Positions 5,061 to 12,522 of a DNA stretch of 12,522 nt are shown piece by piece. A program made the position numbers and the translations under genes. Location: the NCBI GenBank assembly GCA_037441525.1, contig JBBISA010000080.1, forward strand, positions 1 to 12,522, given 5' to 3'. Within the stretch, counting starts at the first letter, position 1. Every line of letters starts with the position of its first letter. Source of the DNA: SKVR01 sp037441525 (GTDB lineage: Bacteria > Bacteroidota > Bacteroidia > Bacteroidales > UBA7960). The notes under the pieces were generated by a model that was not told the origin of the DNA, made no database searches, and saw only the letters and a program-made list of their open reading frames with translations.

Positions 5061-8000
5061 ATGAAGAAAGCTGTACCCATCAGAATGATTGTAATGCTGT
5101 TGTTGATTGCAGGATTTATATCAACAACCTTTGCCGGGCCTTATCCTTGGAGCGAAAGCGGGCAGGGATCGTTGTTCGAAGTATTCAATAAGCACCTTTA
5201 CAAGGCTGCCCCCGACCAAGGGAAGAGTGCAAATCATGAAAAAGATTGGATTGAGAATCCTTATTTCACGCCCGATCCAGCGTATTATGAACTGAATAGG
5301 CCAGGGGATGTATTTTCCCAGATTTACTGGGGAGGAGAAACATCCATTGAAAAAATCTGGGCATACACCAACAGCTTTTTGCCAAACAAGGCTGGAATTG
5401 AGCTAAGACCTGGAGTTGATTATACAGTTGTTGGTAACGTTTTGACCATCAAATCAGAGTTTATCGAATCCCTTGCTCCAGAGCCCTTTACCTATATCGA
5501 ATTTGAAGTTCATTTCGCATTGGGAAGTGTCGCCTGGTTCGATCTTTCAGTGGTGCCATCTACCTCACCCTTTCTGTATCCCGCTGGTTTGGTCTACGAC
5601 CTGTCTAATCCCAGGTCGGTATTTACCCACTTTATCTCGTTTTTCGAACCTACTGCCATAATCGGTATTACCGAATCAGGAACTCCTTTGGTTGCGGATG
5701 TTGATTTTAAAATTGATGGTATGTGGTTAACCCTGGCCGCTGGATTTTTTAATGGAAAGACTTTGAATCCTGGAGATCAGGTAAACTTAACAGTTGCACT
5801 TAAATCGGGGGCATCACTTCCGCTGACTATTAATATTGTGGAAACCGGCATAACCAATGCCAGCATTAGTCCTGAATCTGCCACTCTCACTGATTTAAAT
5901 ACTGAATACTTTGATATAACCGTTACCTGGAATGAAGCCAATAATGTGGAAAAACTCAATGTATTTGTGGTGACCCCCTGGGAAGTTAATTCCTTCGACT
6001 ATCCTCTTTTCGATGTTAGCGACAATGGTGATGGGACAGCGAATCTTCGTATCTACTTTGGGGCGAAGAGCAACAAAAACTTTCCCAAGTATACCGATAA
6101 GACACAGTGGATTAACTATGTTACCATCTCTGTGTTTTTCAACAATGGTGCACCAGCCAAGTTCTTACTGAAAATTATTGAGGAGCGTTATACTATAAAT
6201 GTTGATGTAAAACCCCAGGAAGGCGGCTGGGTGAATGGTGAGTGGAGCTATAGTCCCGGAGAAACTGTTCAACTGGAAGCCTACCCATACCGGGGTTTTG
6301 TTTTTTACTCATGGCAGGATAAACAGGGGAATGTCATTTCGACCGAAAATCCATGGATGTTTGAGATGCAAACAACTGATCTTGATCTGGTAGCTGTATT
6401 CAAACCAGGACAAACCGATTTAATTACTGTAACCTTTGCCCCTGAAGGGCCAGGAGGCAGTATTATTGCCTTCGAAAATGGGTTTAACTACATCCCATCT
6501 GGAGCCATGATTCAAAAGGGTAGCAGTGTCCTTTTTCAGGCACAGACCTTTTTTCAATACAAAGTGGTTGAATGGAAGGTAAATGGACAGGTTGTCCCCG
6601 ATTATACCGATCAGACCCTTAATCTGTTTGATATACAGAAAAACATTGCTGTAACGGTAAAATTTCAGAAGTTCAATCCACCGGTCATCGACCCGGAAAC
6701 CAACTATTTCAGCCTTGCAGAACCCAATAATGTTGAATTCGGCATTTCGTGGAACGATGAAACCCAGATCACTTCGGTACAGTGGAATAATCACCATGAC
6801 TGGAGTGTGGTTCATCTAACAGAAGGTTTAGATTATAAGGTTGAAGACAATACCCTTACAATTATGTCAGGTTTTCTGGTTTCAATTGCACCCGAAGTGA
6901 AGGATAATCTTGGTTTCACAGTGGTTTTTGGAAGCGGATGGAATAATTTTATTGATATTAGGGTTGTATCTTCTTTTATACCCGCCCTTATTCCTGTGGA
7001 AGGTGAATTTGATCTGACCAACCCCGGTAATGTTTTAACAACCCTGGTTTACTTTAAACCCGTTGTAGTTGTAAGCATTACCCATGGCTCGGAAACCCTT
7101 GTTCAAGGTGTTGATTACACCCTAAACGGCCCCTGGATCTTATTCAGTAAAGATTATGTCGCCGGGCTGGTCAGTGCACCCGGGCAAAGCCTGGAGTTTC
7201 TGATCAATACATCTACCGACCATTCACTTAACTTTACCATCAGCAGTATTGAAACGAATATCGTAAATGCAACCTTAACTCCCGAATCGGTTGAGTATGT
7301 AAACGATATTCCTGAATATTTGGATGTGGTTATTACATGGAACGATGCCACCATGGTTGAAAAACTGTCAGTAATGGTGATGGGAGGTGATGAAACAGAA
7401 TTTATTGAGAGCTGGCCATATTATCAGGTTACAGATATTAACGGATTAACTGCCAACCTGAGAATATTCTTTGCCGACAAGAAATTGAATTCTGAGAAAA
7501 ACATGGAAAAGGCGGCCGAATATACAAGTTATGTTAATATTCAGGTTCATTTTGATAAGGGCTCACCGGCAAATATATACCTTACTTTAAGGTTTGTCTT
7601 TTATTCAGTAAATGTTTCTGTTGTACCTGATGGTACTGGTTGGGTAAATGGTAGCTGGGAATATCAGGAAGGTGAAGAAGTTACTTTGGATGCATGGCCA
7701 GAGTTCGGGTATGTATTTGTTCACTGGACCGATCAGGATGATAATATCCTTAGCACCGACAACCCCTACACTTTTACCATGTCAGGCAACGACCTTTACA
7801 TTAAGGCCGTTTTTGAACAGGGTTCATTCAAAACCATTAAGGTTACTTATTCAACCGCCACCCCCCATGGCGACATCTGGGCATCAGTGAAAGGCAATTT
7901 TGTAGTATCAGGATCAAATGTTCCCAAAGGCAGCGAAATAATATTCAATGCTTTTCCATATTGGGGTTATAATATAAAAGGATGGCAGGTTAATGGTGAG

Positions 8001-9722
8001 ATTGTACCAGGCGAAACCAACAGTTCCCTGAAAATTATTAATGTTGAAAAAGATATAAACGTAACAGTAGAATTCTTTGAGTATTTCTATCCTGAAGTTT
8101 TGCCAAATTCGCAGGAATTTGTTCTGAAAACTCCTGAAGATATTCATTTTTCCATTAGCTGGGGCAGCGAAACTGAAATTGCCGGTTTGTATTATTTCGA
8201 CTGGAGCGATAATTTGAACCCCAGAAAACCTGTTCCTTTTGAATCGGGCTATGAAATCGTTGGAAATACACTTATCATCAAATCAGATTTTATTCTCCAA
8301 CTTAATCCATCTCCAGGTCAAACTTTTCAATTTAATGCCGAGTTTGGAACAGGATATTCCGCATGGTTCTATATAGATATTATCCTTTCAGATGAACCCG
8401 AATTGCTAACGGAGGAAGGACAGTATGATTTATCAAACCCCGGTGATGTATTTACCGCATTTATCTTCAGAAAACCTGTTTCTGTTACTGGTATTATGTT
8501 TGGCGAAAATACCCTGATTCAGGGTGTTGACTATGAGCTCAGAGGGGTTTTAATTTTCATTAAGCCAGATTTTCTTGCAAAGGAATTAACCCAGGAAGGA
8601 CAGCAGATTTTCCTGTCTGTTGAATTTTCAACCGGACATTCAAAGTTATTTACAATCCTCTGTGTTGAAACCGGAGTAAAAAGCCCCACCATCAATCCAA
8701 AAGAAGTTACCTTCGAAAACGAGTTTCCTGATTATTTCGACATTGCAATAACATGGAACGATGCTAAATCTCTCGACAAAATCCTTGTTACTTTACTAAA
8801 TGAAAGTGAAAGTTTCGAATGGCCGTTCTATCTGGTCACAGATAATAATGACGAAACCGCTAATCTCAGGATATTTTTTGAACCCCAGAAAGGTGATAAA
8901 TCCCTTTTGGCTGATAAAGCAGAAAGATACACATCCTATGTGGTGGTTAGCCTCATTTTTGATATTGGTAATCCGGTGTATTTCTTTATGACAATAATAG
9001 AGGATTACTATGATGTAATGGTTACCATTGAACCTGAGATAGGTGGTTGGGTTTCCGGTACAGGTCGATATTCAGAGGGAGATGTGGTTAGTCTAAATGC
9101 CGATGCATCCCCTGGATACAAATTCCTTCACTGGAAGAACAAGAACAATGCTGTGGTAAGCAGTGCAAATCCTTATGAGTTTACAATGCCTGCCGGTGAC
9201 ATTGAATTAATTGCCGTTTTCAAGGCAGATTTGCCCGGAACCAGAGTTGAATTTGTGGTAACCCACAATGGCGTTCCAGTTCCCAATGCAACTGTTACTT
9301 TGGGTGGTGTTCAAGGGCTAACTGATAGTAATGGCATTGTGATTTTCGAAGATGTGGCACCAGGTTCACAGAATTATTCCGTAACTCATGAAGGCTTTGC
9401 GAATGTAAACCAGATAGTAAATGTTTCAGGCGTAACGCTTGGTGTGCCGATTTCGCTGATACCCACCAATCTTGACGAATTTGCTGACATTAAGTTAAAT
9501 GCTTATCCCAACCCCTTTAAAGACCGTATCCGGTTCACATCAAACGTTGCTGTAAGGAAAATATCTGTTGCGGGCATTACCGGCCAGGTAGTTTTTGAAA
9601 GAGAACTTGGCGGAAATGAAACCATGGTTGTAACCGGTGAATTGCCCAATGGTGTTTATTTTGTAAGTTTCTGGCTCGAAAATGGCGAACGGGTAATGCG
9701 AAAACTTGTAAGGCAGCAGTAA
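5061..9722 (+). CDS. large secreted multidomain protein with X2-like and InlB-B-like repeats and a T9SS sorting domain
   Basis: This is a 1553-residue protein. A Sec signal peptide covers residues 1-25 (basic MKKAVPIR, hydrophobic core, cleavage after TTFA). A short linker leads to nearly three copies of a super-repeat of about 470 residues (67-538, 539-1008, 1009-1389). Each starts with three Ig-like X2-type modules; the first carries the hallmark GVDYTVVGNVLTIKSEFI (118-135) or a variant of it. Two InlB-B-like modules (W-V-x-G, G-x-x-V-x-L-x-A, H/S-W, A-V-F) follow. The third copy lacks its last module. It is replaced by a carboxypeptidase-regulatory-like domain (1394-1467; GVPVPNATVTLGG, DSNGIVIFEDVAPG). 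The T9SS type A sorting domain ends the protein (1475-1553; NAYPNPFKDRI, LPNGVYFVSF, RKLVRQQ), so it should cross the outer membrane and be attached to or released from the surface. No catalytic domain is recognised. A structural, adhesive or glycan-binding role is inferred. One cysteine (C1201) is present in the mature chain. Confidence 0.9.
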   Translation: MKKAVPIRMIVMLLLIAGFISTTFAGPYPWSESGQGSLFEVFNKHLYKAAPDQGKSANHEKDWIENPYFTPDPAYYELNRPGDVFSQIYWGGETSIEKIWAYTNSFLPNKAGIELRPGVDYTVVGNVLTIKSEFIESLAPEPFTYIEFEVHFALGSVAWFDLSVVPSTSPFLYPAGLVYDLSNPRSVFTHFISFFEPTAIIGITESGTPLVADVDFKIDGMWLTLAAGFFNGKTLNPGDQVNLTVALKSGASLPLTINIVETGITNASISPESATLTDLNTEYFDITVTWNEANNVEKLNVFVVTPWEVNSFDYPLFDVSDNGDGTANLRIYFGAKSNKNFPKYTDKTQWINYVTISVFFNNGAPAKFLLKIIEERYTINVDVKPQEGGWVNGEWSYSPGETVQLEAYPYRGFVFYSWQDKQGNVISTENPWMFEMQTTDLDLVAVFKPGQTDLITVTFAPEGPGGSIIAFENGFNYIPSGAMIQKGSSVLFQAQTFFQYKVVEWKVNGQVVPDYTDQTLNLFDIQKNIAVTVKFQKFNPPVIDPETNYFSLAEPNNVEFGISWNDETQITSVQWNNHHDWSVVHLTEGLDYKVEDNTLTIMSGFLVSIAPEVKDNLGFTVVFGSGWNNFIDIRVVSSFIPALIPVEGEFDLTNPGNVLTTLVYFKPVVVVSITHGSETLVQGVDYTLNGPWILFSKDYVAGLVSAPGQSLEFLINTSTDHSLNFTISSIETNIVNATLTPESVEYVNDIPEYLDVVITWNDATMVEKLSVMVMGGDETEFIESWPYYQVTDINGLTANLRIFFADKKLNSEKNMEKAAEYTSYVNIQVHFDKGSPANIYLTLRFVFYSVNVSVVPDGTGWVNGSWEYQEGEEVTLDAWPEFGYVFVHWTDQDDNILSTDNPYTFTMSGNDLYIKAVFEQGSFKTIKVTYSTATPHGDIWASVKGNFVVSGSNVPKGSEIIFNAFPYWGYNIKGWQVNGEIVPGETNSSLKIINVEKDINVTVEFFEYFYPEVLPNSQEFVLKTPEDIHFSISWGSETEIAGLYYFDWSDNLNPRKPVPFESGYEIVGNTLIIKSDFILQLNPSPGQTFQFNAEFGTGYSAWFYIDIILSDEPELLTEEGQYDLSNPGDVFTAFIFRKPVSVTGIMFGENTLIQGVDYELRGVLIFIKPDFLAKELTQEGQQIFLSVEFSTGHSKLFTILCVETGVKSPTINPKEVTFENEFPDYFDIAITWNDAKSLDKILVTLLNESESFEWPFYLVTDNNDETANLRIFFEPQKGDKSLLADKAERYTSYVVVSLIFDIGNPVYFFMTIIEDYYDVMVTIEPEIGGWVSGTGRYSEGDVVSLNADASPGYKFLHWKNKNNAVVSSANPYEFTMPAGDIELIAVFKADLPGTRVEFVVTHNGVPVPNATVTLGGVQGLTDSNGIVIFEDVAPGSQNYSVTHEGFANVNQIVNVSGVTLGVPISLIPTNLDEFADIKLNAYPNPFKDRIRFTSNVAVRKISVAGITGQVVFERELGGNETMVVTGELPNGVYFVSFWLENGERVMRKLVRQQ
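5259..9227 (+). repeat. three diverged tandem super-repeats inside the T9SS protein gene (period about 1.41 kb)
   Basis: The units are 5259-6674, 6675-8084 and 8085-9227 (the last is short). Corresponding motifs recur in order. The third Ig-like module has FDITVTWNEANNVEKLNV, LDVVITWNDATMVEKLSV and FDIAITWNDAKSLDKILV. The second has GVDYTLNGPW in unit 2 and GVDYELRGVL in unit 3, with DVDFKIDGMW in unit 1. The first InlB-B-like module has GGWVNGEW, TGWVNGSW and GGWVSGTG. The second InlB-B-like module occurs only in units 1 and 2 (VEWKVNGQVVP and IKGWQVNGEIVP). The protein motifs are clear but the DNA has diverged, so the duplication is old rather than a recent slippage product. Confidence 0.85.
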
Positions 9723-9773
9723 AACATCCTCCTTTTTCTGCAGATATTGCAAATAAATGCTGGAATTTAAATG

Positions 9774-9810
9774 CAAACTGCCGGGGATTCATCTCCGGCA
9801 GTTTGTTTTT
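9774..9810 (+). terminator. strong intrinsic terminator, possibly shared by converging transcripts
   Basis: CAAACTGCCGG (9774-9784) pairs perfectly with CCGGCAGTTTG (9795-9805). The stem can extend inward by three more pairs including one G-T wobble, closing on the loop TTCA. TTTTT follows at 9806-9810. It lies 51 bases after the TAA of the T9SS gene. On the minus strand the same hairpin would end the acylation operon but is followed by only a weak T-rich tract. Confidence 0.9.
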
Positions 9811-9862
9811 CTTTCATTGCTTGCCTGTATTAATCTATGGCGCCGAATTTTGCCTTGAGACG

Positions 9863-10804
9863 CTAATTATTAAAATAAACCTGATTTTTCTTGCCAGAAT
9901 ATTTAGAAAAAAAGGGTCTATTTTGAAATATTTCCTGATAAATAACAGACGCTATCTCTGGTTTAAAATGTAATGGGTCATTAAAGTTTTCATCTTTAAG
10001 AGTAAGTTCTGATGGATAATCGAAATGATACAAACATCCTAATGTGTTCAAATCATTTTTAAATAAACTGTCATATTTCATTAAACCGAAGTCTTTTTTA
10101 CGATTTTGAAAATCTATATGACTTGGAGGAATCCAAAAAATTAATTTAGTATTGTTGTTTTCACAATGTTGAGCCATTTTTTGAAGCTCACTGAAATAAT
10201 TGTCAGGATAATCAAATTGTTTATAAAACTTTTCAGCTACATTCTCAACCTGATAACTCCAAAACTCTTCTTTTGACGAATGGGTTGGTCTAATAGAATA
10301 ATCTTCTTTTTTAATAGCACTTTTTAAATATAACCACGCTGATTTGAAAGTATACTTGCTAAAAGCATAAGAAAAAAAATTGCTTTTTCTTGCTATAGTT
10401 TCCTGAATCCAAAACCGACGATTATACTTGTTATATAGGTTTAGGTTGATTCCAACCAGAATAGTATCTGCACTCCACCTCTCTGTAATCCACCAAAATG
10501 TATCAATTATTTCTTCGAGGCTGGCTCCTCCATAAGACATGTTAGCCCATTTATCTGATTGTATTTGTCCATATAACCCGTTTGACCGTGAGTCCCCCAA
10601 GACCACATTTCTTTTTGGGTGATTCTCAAAGTTTATTAATTTAAAAAGATGCGGCTCTACAGTATTGGCAATATTTGATTTTTTTTGAGACTTAATTAAT
10701 GAATGGTTGCCAAGGTAATTATAAGGATCAATACACAGAATTACCAATAGGTAGACAATTAATGGGATAGAAAATAAAAATAAGTCTCTGATAAATTTTT
10801 CCAT
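9863..10804 (-). CDS. SGNH-fold, membrane-anchored partner of MBOAT acyltransferase (O-acylation)
   Basis: This is a 313-residue protein. One N-terminal membrane helix (about residues 7-24, LFLFSIPLIVYLLVILCI) anchors an extracytoplasmic domain. The domain has SGNH-hydrolase signatures: block I as VVLGDSRSNG (G70-D71-S72, with Ser72 as nucleophile), a glycine block at SYGGAS (90-95), and a C-terminal D-x-x-H at D276-P-L-H279. Such proteins (like AlgX/AlgJ, PatB or DltD in their pathways) act with an MBOAT protein to move acyl groups, usually acetyl, onto surface polysaccharides. The gene starts 3 bases after the MBOAT stop, so the two share a transcript. It ends in TAG, 58 bases short of the shared terminator. 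The glycan target is unknown. If the MBOAT gene is truly dead, this protein probably has no acyl donor. Confidence 0.75.
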   Translation of the reverse strand: MEKFIRDLFLFSIPLIVYLLVILCIDPYNYLGNHSLIKSQKKSNIANTVEPHLFKLINFENHPKRNVVLGDSRSNGLYGQIQSDKWANMSYGGASLEEIIDTFWWITERWSADTILVGINLNLYNKYNRRFWIQETIARKSNFFSYAFSKYTFKSAWLYLKSAIKKEDYSIRPTHSSKEEFWSYQVENVAEKFYKQFDYPDNYFSELQKMAQHCENNNTKLIFWIPPSHIDFQNRKKDFGLMKYDSLFKNDLNTLGCLYHFDYPSELTLKDENFNDPLHFKPEIASVIYQEIFQNRPFFSKYSGKKNQVYFNN

Positions 10805-10807
10805 ATT

Positions 10808-12271
10808 TTAAAACTGAAAGTAAATAAAGTCCTGTTGAACACCATTCATGGTAAAGCAATACATTATCAATATAAAGTAAAACGACCATCTTAAAACTCG
10901 TGGTGCTTTTTTAAAATTAGTTTCTAATGAGTGTTGTTTGCCTCTTTGCAGCCATTCTGTAAAAATTAACAAAAGAAGGGCAAAGGATAGGTAAATCAAG
11001 TGATAACCTGTATTTATGGACCAGAGATCATAATAAGGTGAATCGAGTATAGATTTTGAGAATATATTTTTAATATAAGAGATGGCGGTTGTAAGATTAC
11101 TTGATCTGAAAAAAATCCATGCAAACAAGGTCAATAGAAAAGTAAAAAGGATCTGAATTATTTCCTTAAGTCCTGGCAGCCATCTGTTTTCGGCAACAAC
11201 ATTTGTGTTGGCTCTGTTTAAATTTAGCAATAACAATGGAATAAAATAAAACGCGTTTATCAACCCCCATACGATAAAGGTCCAGTTTGCCCCGTGCCAA
11301 AAACCGCTTACCGTAAAAATGATAAGCGTGTTTCTTAAGGCAATTATTTTACCTTTTTTGCTCCCTCCTAAAGGATAGTAAAGATAGTCCCTGAACTAGA
11401 TTGATAAAGAGATGTGCCATCTTCTCCAAAATTCAGCAATATCTCTGGAAAAATAGGGAAACGCAAAATTTCTCTGAAGGGTAATACCAAACAAACGTGC
11501 AGTCCCTATTGCAATATCAGAATAACCTGAAAAATCTCCATAAATCTGGAAAGCGAAGAATATGCTTCCTAAAAGGAGAGTGCTTCCGGAATAATCGTCA
11601 AAATTGTTAAATATCTCATTTGCATAAATTGCGCAATTATCGGCAATTACAATCTTTTTAAACAAACCCCACAATATTTGTCTCATCCCATCGGTGGCCT
11701 TGGTGTAGTCAAAAACCCGTGAACGATAGAATTGGGGAAGAAGATTCGCAGCCCTTTCAATGGGGCCAGCAACCAATTGAGGAAAAAAGCTTACAAAAGC
11801 TGCAAAGGCAATAATATCTTTAGTTGGTTCTAGTTTTCGACGATATATATCTATCGTATAACTCATGGTTTGAAATGTATAAAAACTAATACCAACCGGA
11901 AGTATAATGTCGAGAGAATTGGATTTTATTTCTTGACCAAAAAATGAAAATGCGGTTACAAAATTCTCCTGAAAGAAATTAAAGTACTTGAAAAACCCAA
12001 GAAAACCGAGATTAACTAAAATACTAATCCATAAAAACAACCTCCGTTTTATTTTGTCTTCACTTCTAAATATATAAATACCAGATAAATAATCAACCAA
12101 AGTACTAAATGCTATTAAGGATAAAAATCTCCAATCCCACCATCCATAAAATACATAGATCGAAAAAACTAGAAAGGCATTTTGAAGTTTAATACTTTTT
12201 TGCAGTAAGAACCAATATACCAAAAACACGATTGGCAGAAATATCGCAAAATCAATTGAATTAAAAAGCAT
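10808..12271 (-). pseudogene. MBOAT-family polysaccharide O-acyltransferase (AlgI-like), interrupted by in-frame TAG
   Basis: A single 488-codon frame runs from ATG 12271 to TAA 10808-10810. It is typical in length for AlgI-like MBOAT proteins, many-helix enzymes that carry acyl groups across the inner membrane for glycan O-acylation. Conserved parts are MLFNSIDFAIFLPIVFLVYW, GISFYTFQTMSYTIDIYR (127-144), FFPQLVAGPIERA (162-174), GDFSGYSDIAIG (245-256) and FWRRWHISLS (281-290). At codon 292 (11396-11398) there is TAG where the family has Trp (LSxWFRDYLY). The frame then goes on with FRDYLYYPLGG and the catalytic-His motif SGFWHGANWTF (His326). The 291-residue truncated product lacks that His. 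A single TGG to TAG change explains it. It may be a recent pseudogene, a read-through gene or a sequencing error. Confidence 0.8.
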
Positions 12272-12307
12272 ATTTGCTTAGATTAAAATTCCCCATAAAA
12301 GCAATTG

Positions 12308-12315
12308 CAAATATA
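12308..12315 (-). promoter_or_regulatory. -7 element of the MBOAT/SGNH operon
   Basis: Read on the minus strand, this is TATATTTG, a full match to TAnnTTTG. The predicted transcription start would be near 12301, leaving a leader of about 30 bases before ATG 12271. No clear -33 TTG is present at 17 to 23 bases upstream. Confidence 0.45.
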
Positions 12316-12342
12316 TTTAATTATTAATATAATTAGACTAAC

Positions 12343-12360
12343 AGCCGATAGAATTCGGCT
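12343..12360. repeat. inverted repeat upstream of the acylation operon
   Basis: AGCCGA (12343-12348) and TCGGCT (12355-12360) form a perfect 6-bp stem with a 6-base loop. It is the only GC-rich spot in this intergenic region. It lies about 30 bases upstream of the -7 element of the minus-strand operon and overlaps by two bases the stop codon of the short minus-strand frame. It could be a terminator of that frame or an operator. Confidence 0.4.
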
Positions 12361-12522
12361 AATTATTTTTATTATAATTGGTAAATATCACTTTACCATT
12401 TATAAAGGTAACATTCTGAAATTTTAGGCTAATCTTTTGTGCTTTTAAATAAAGCCCGGAGAGTGGTTTTTGTCTTAACCCCCTAATTAGCTGGACATAA
12501 ATTAACATTTTAATTTTGTACA
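12359..12522 (-). CDS. possible truncated minus-strand gene, open at the window edge
   Basis: A minus-strand frame is open from the window edge, with an ATG at 12508-12506, to TAG at 12359-12361. It encodes 49 residues from that ATG: MLIYVQLIRGLRQKPLSG, then LYLKAQKISLKFQNV, then TFINGKVIFTNYNKNN. The pattern, a basic amphipathic start followed by short beta-strand-like segments, loosely recalls the first residues of left-handed beta-helix (hexapeptide) acyltransferases of polysaccharide clusters. No hexapeptide repeats follow, because the frame stops first. It may be the N-terminal stump of a broken gene, the end of a longer gene lying outside the window, or chance. The resemblance is an impression only. 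Confidence 0.3.
   Translation of the reverse strand, partial: YKIKMLIYVQLIRGLRQKPLSGLYLKAQKISLKFQNVTFINGKVIFTNYNKNN
12379..12398. repeat. inverted repeat TGGTAAA/TTTACCA
   Basis: TGGTAAA (12379-12385) and TTTACCA (12392-12398) form a perfect 7-bp inverted repeat with the 6-base loop TATCAC. A partial third copy of the core, AAAGGTAA, follows at 12405-12412. It lies inside the doubtful short minus-strand frame. Confidence 0.35.

Noticed and set aside
5259..9227. Recent tandem DNA duplication or slippage repeats in the large gene
   Set aside because: The repeats are clear in protein but diverged in DNA; no long identical DNA blocks were seen between units.
5061..9722. Genome-wide reassignment of TAG to an amino acid
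   Set aside because: The 1553-codon T9SS gene and all other intact genes contain no in-frame TAG, and the SGNH gene ends in TAG at a plausible C-terminus. Two TAG lesions are not enough to claim recoding.
1..12522. CRISPR array, tRNA/rRNA genes, transposase or insertion-sequence ends
   Set aside because: No regularly spaced repeats, no tRNA cloverleaf or rRNA signature, and no transposase motif were found on either strand by reading.

Overview
The window looks like a chromosomal segment of a member of the Bacteroidota, probably Bacteroidales-like or a related environmental lineage. Three signs support this: a secreted protein ending in a type IX secretion (T9SS) type A sorting domain, several matches to the Bacteroidetes -7 promoter element TAnnTTTG, and start codons that mostly lack a Shine-Dalgarno sequence. 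The phylum call is firm; anything finer is a guess.

Left part (1-1600): a gene-poor, AT-rich stretch with a doubtful 42-codon lipoprotein-like ORF (220-348), one good lipoprotein gene (589-1053), a minus-strand remnant of a tRNA-dihydrouridine synthase gene (about 1066-1335), and an intergenic region that ends in a promoter overlapped by a perfect 9+9 bp inverted repeat (1513-1540).

Plus-strand operons (1595-4843): a compact three-gene operon encodes a four-helix membrane protein, a short XRE-type regulator and a zinc-free MDR oxidoreductase. The inverted repeat upstream is the likely operator of the regulator. A HEPN/minimal-nucleotidyltransferase pair follows, with the HEPN RX4HXY motif and the nucleotidyltransferase GSX10DXD motif both intact; this is the layout of a HepT/MntA-type (type VII) toxin-antitoxin module. 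Next come a 58-residue two-helix membrane protein and a four-helix membrane protein gene interrupted by an in-frame TAG.

Centre (5061-9722): one gene for a 1553-residue secreted protein. It carries nearly three copies of a super-repeat of about 470 residues (three X2-like Ig modules plus two InlB-B-like modules each), then a carboxypeptidase-regulatory-like domain and the T9SS sorting domain. It is followed by a strong intrinsic terminator (9774-9810).

Right part (9863-12522, minus strand, visibly more AT-rich): a two-gene polysaccharide O-acylation operon, with an MBOAT acyltransferase followed by an SGNH-fold partner. The MBOAT gene is interrupted by a TAG where the family has a conserved Trp codon, and this removes the catalytic-His half. 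Upstream of it lie two hairpin-forming repeats and the end of another small or broken minus-strand reading frame.

No clearly new system is visible. The items most worth checking are the two in-frame TAG codons in otherwise intact genes, the operator-controlled membrane protein/XRE/MDR operon, and the super-repeat architecture of the T9SS protein. No tRNA, rRNA, CRISPR array, insertion sequence or replication origin was recognised.
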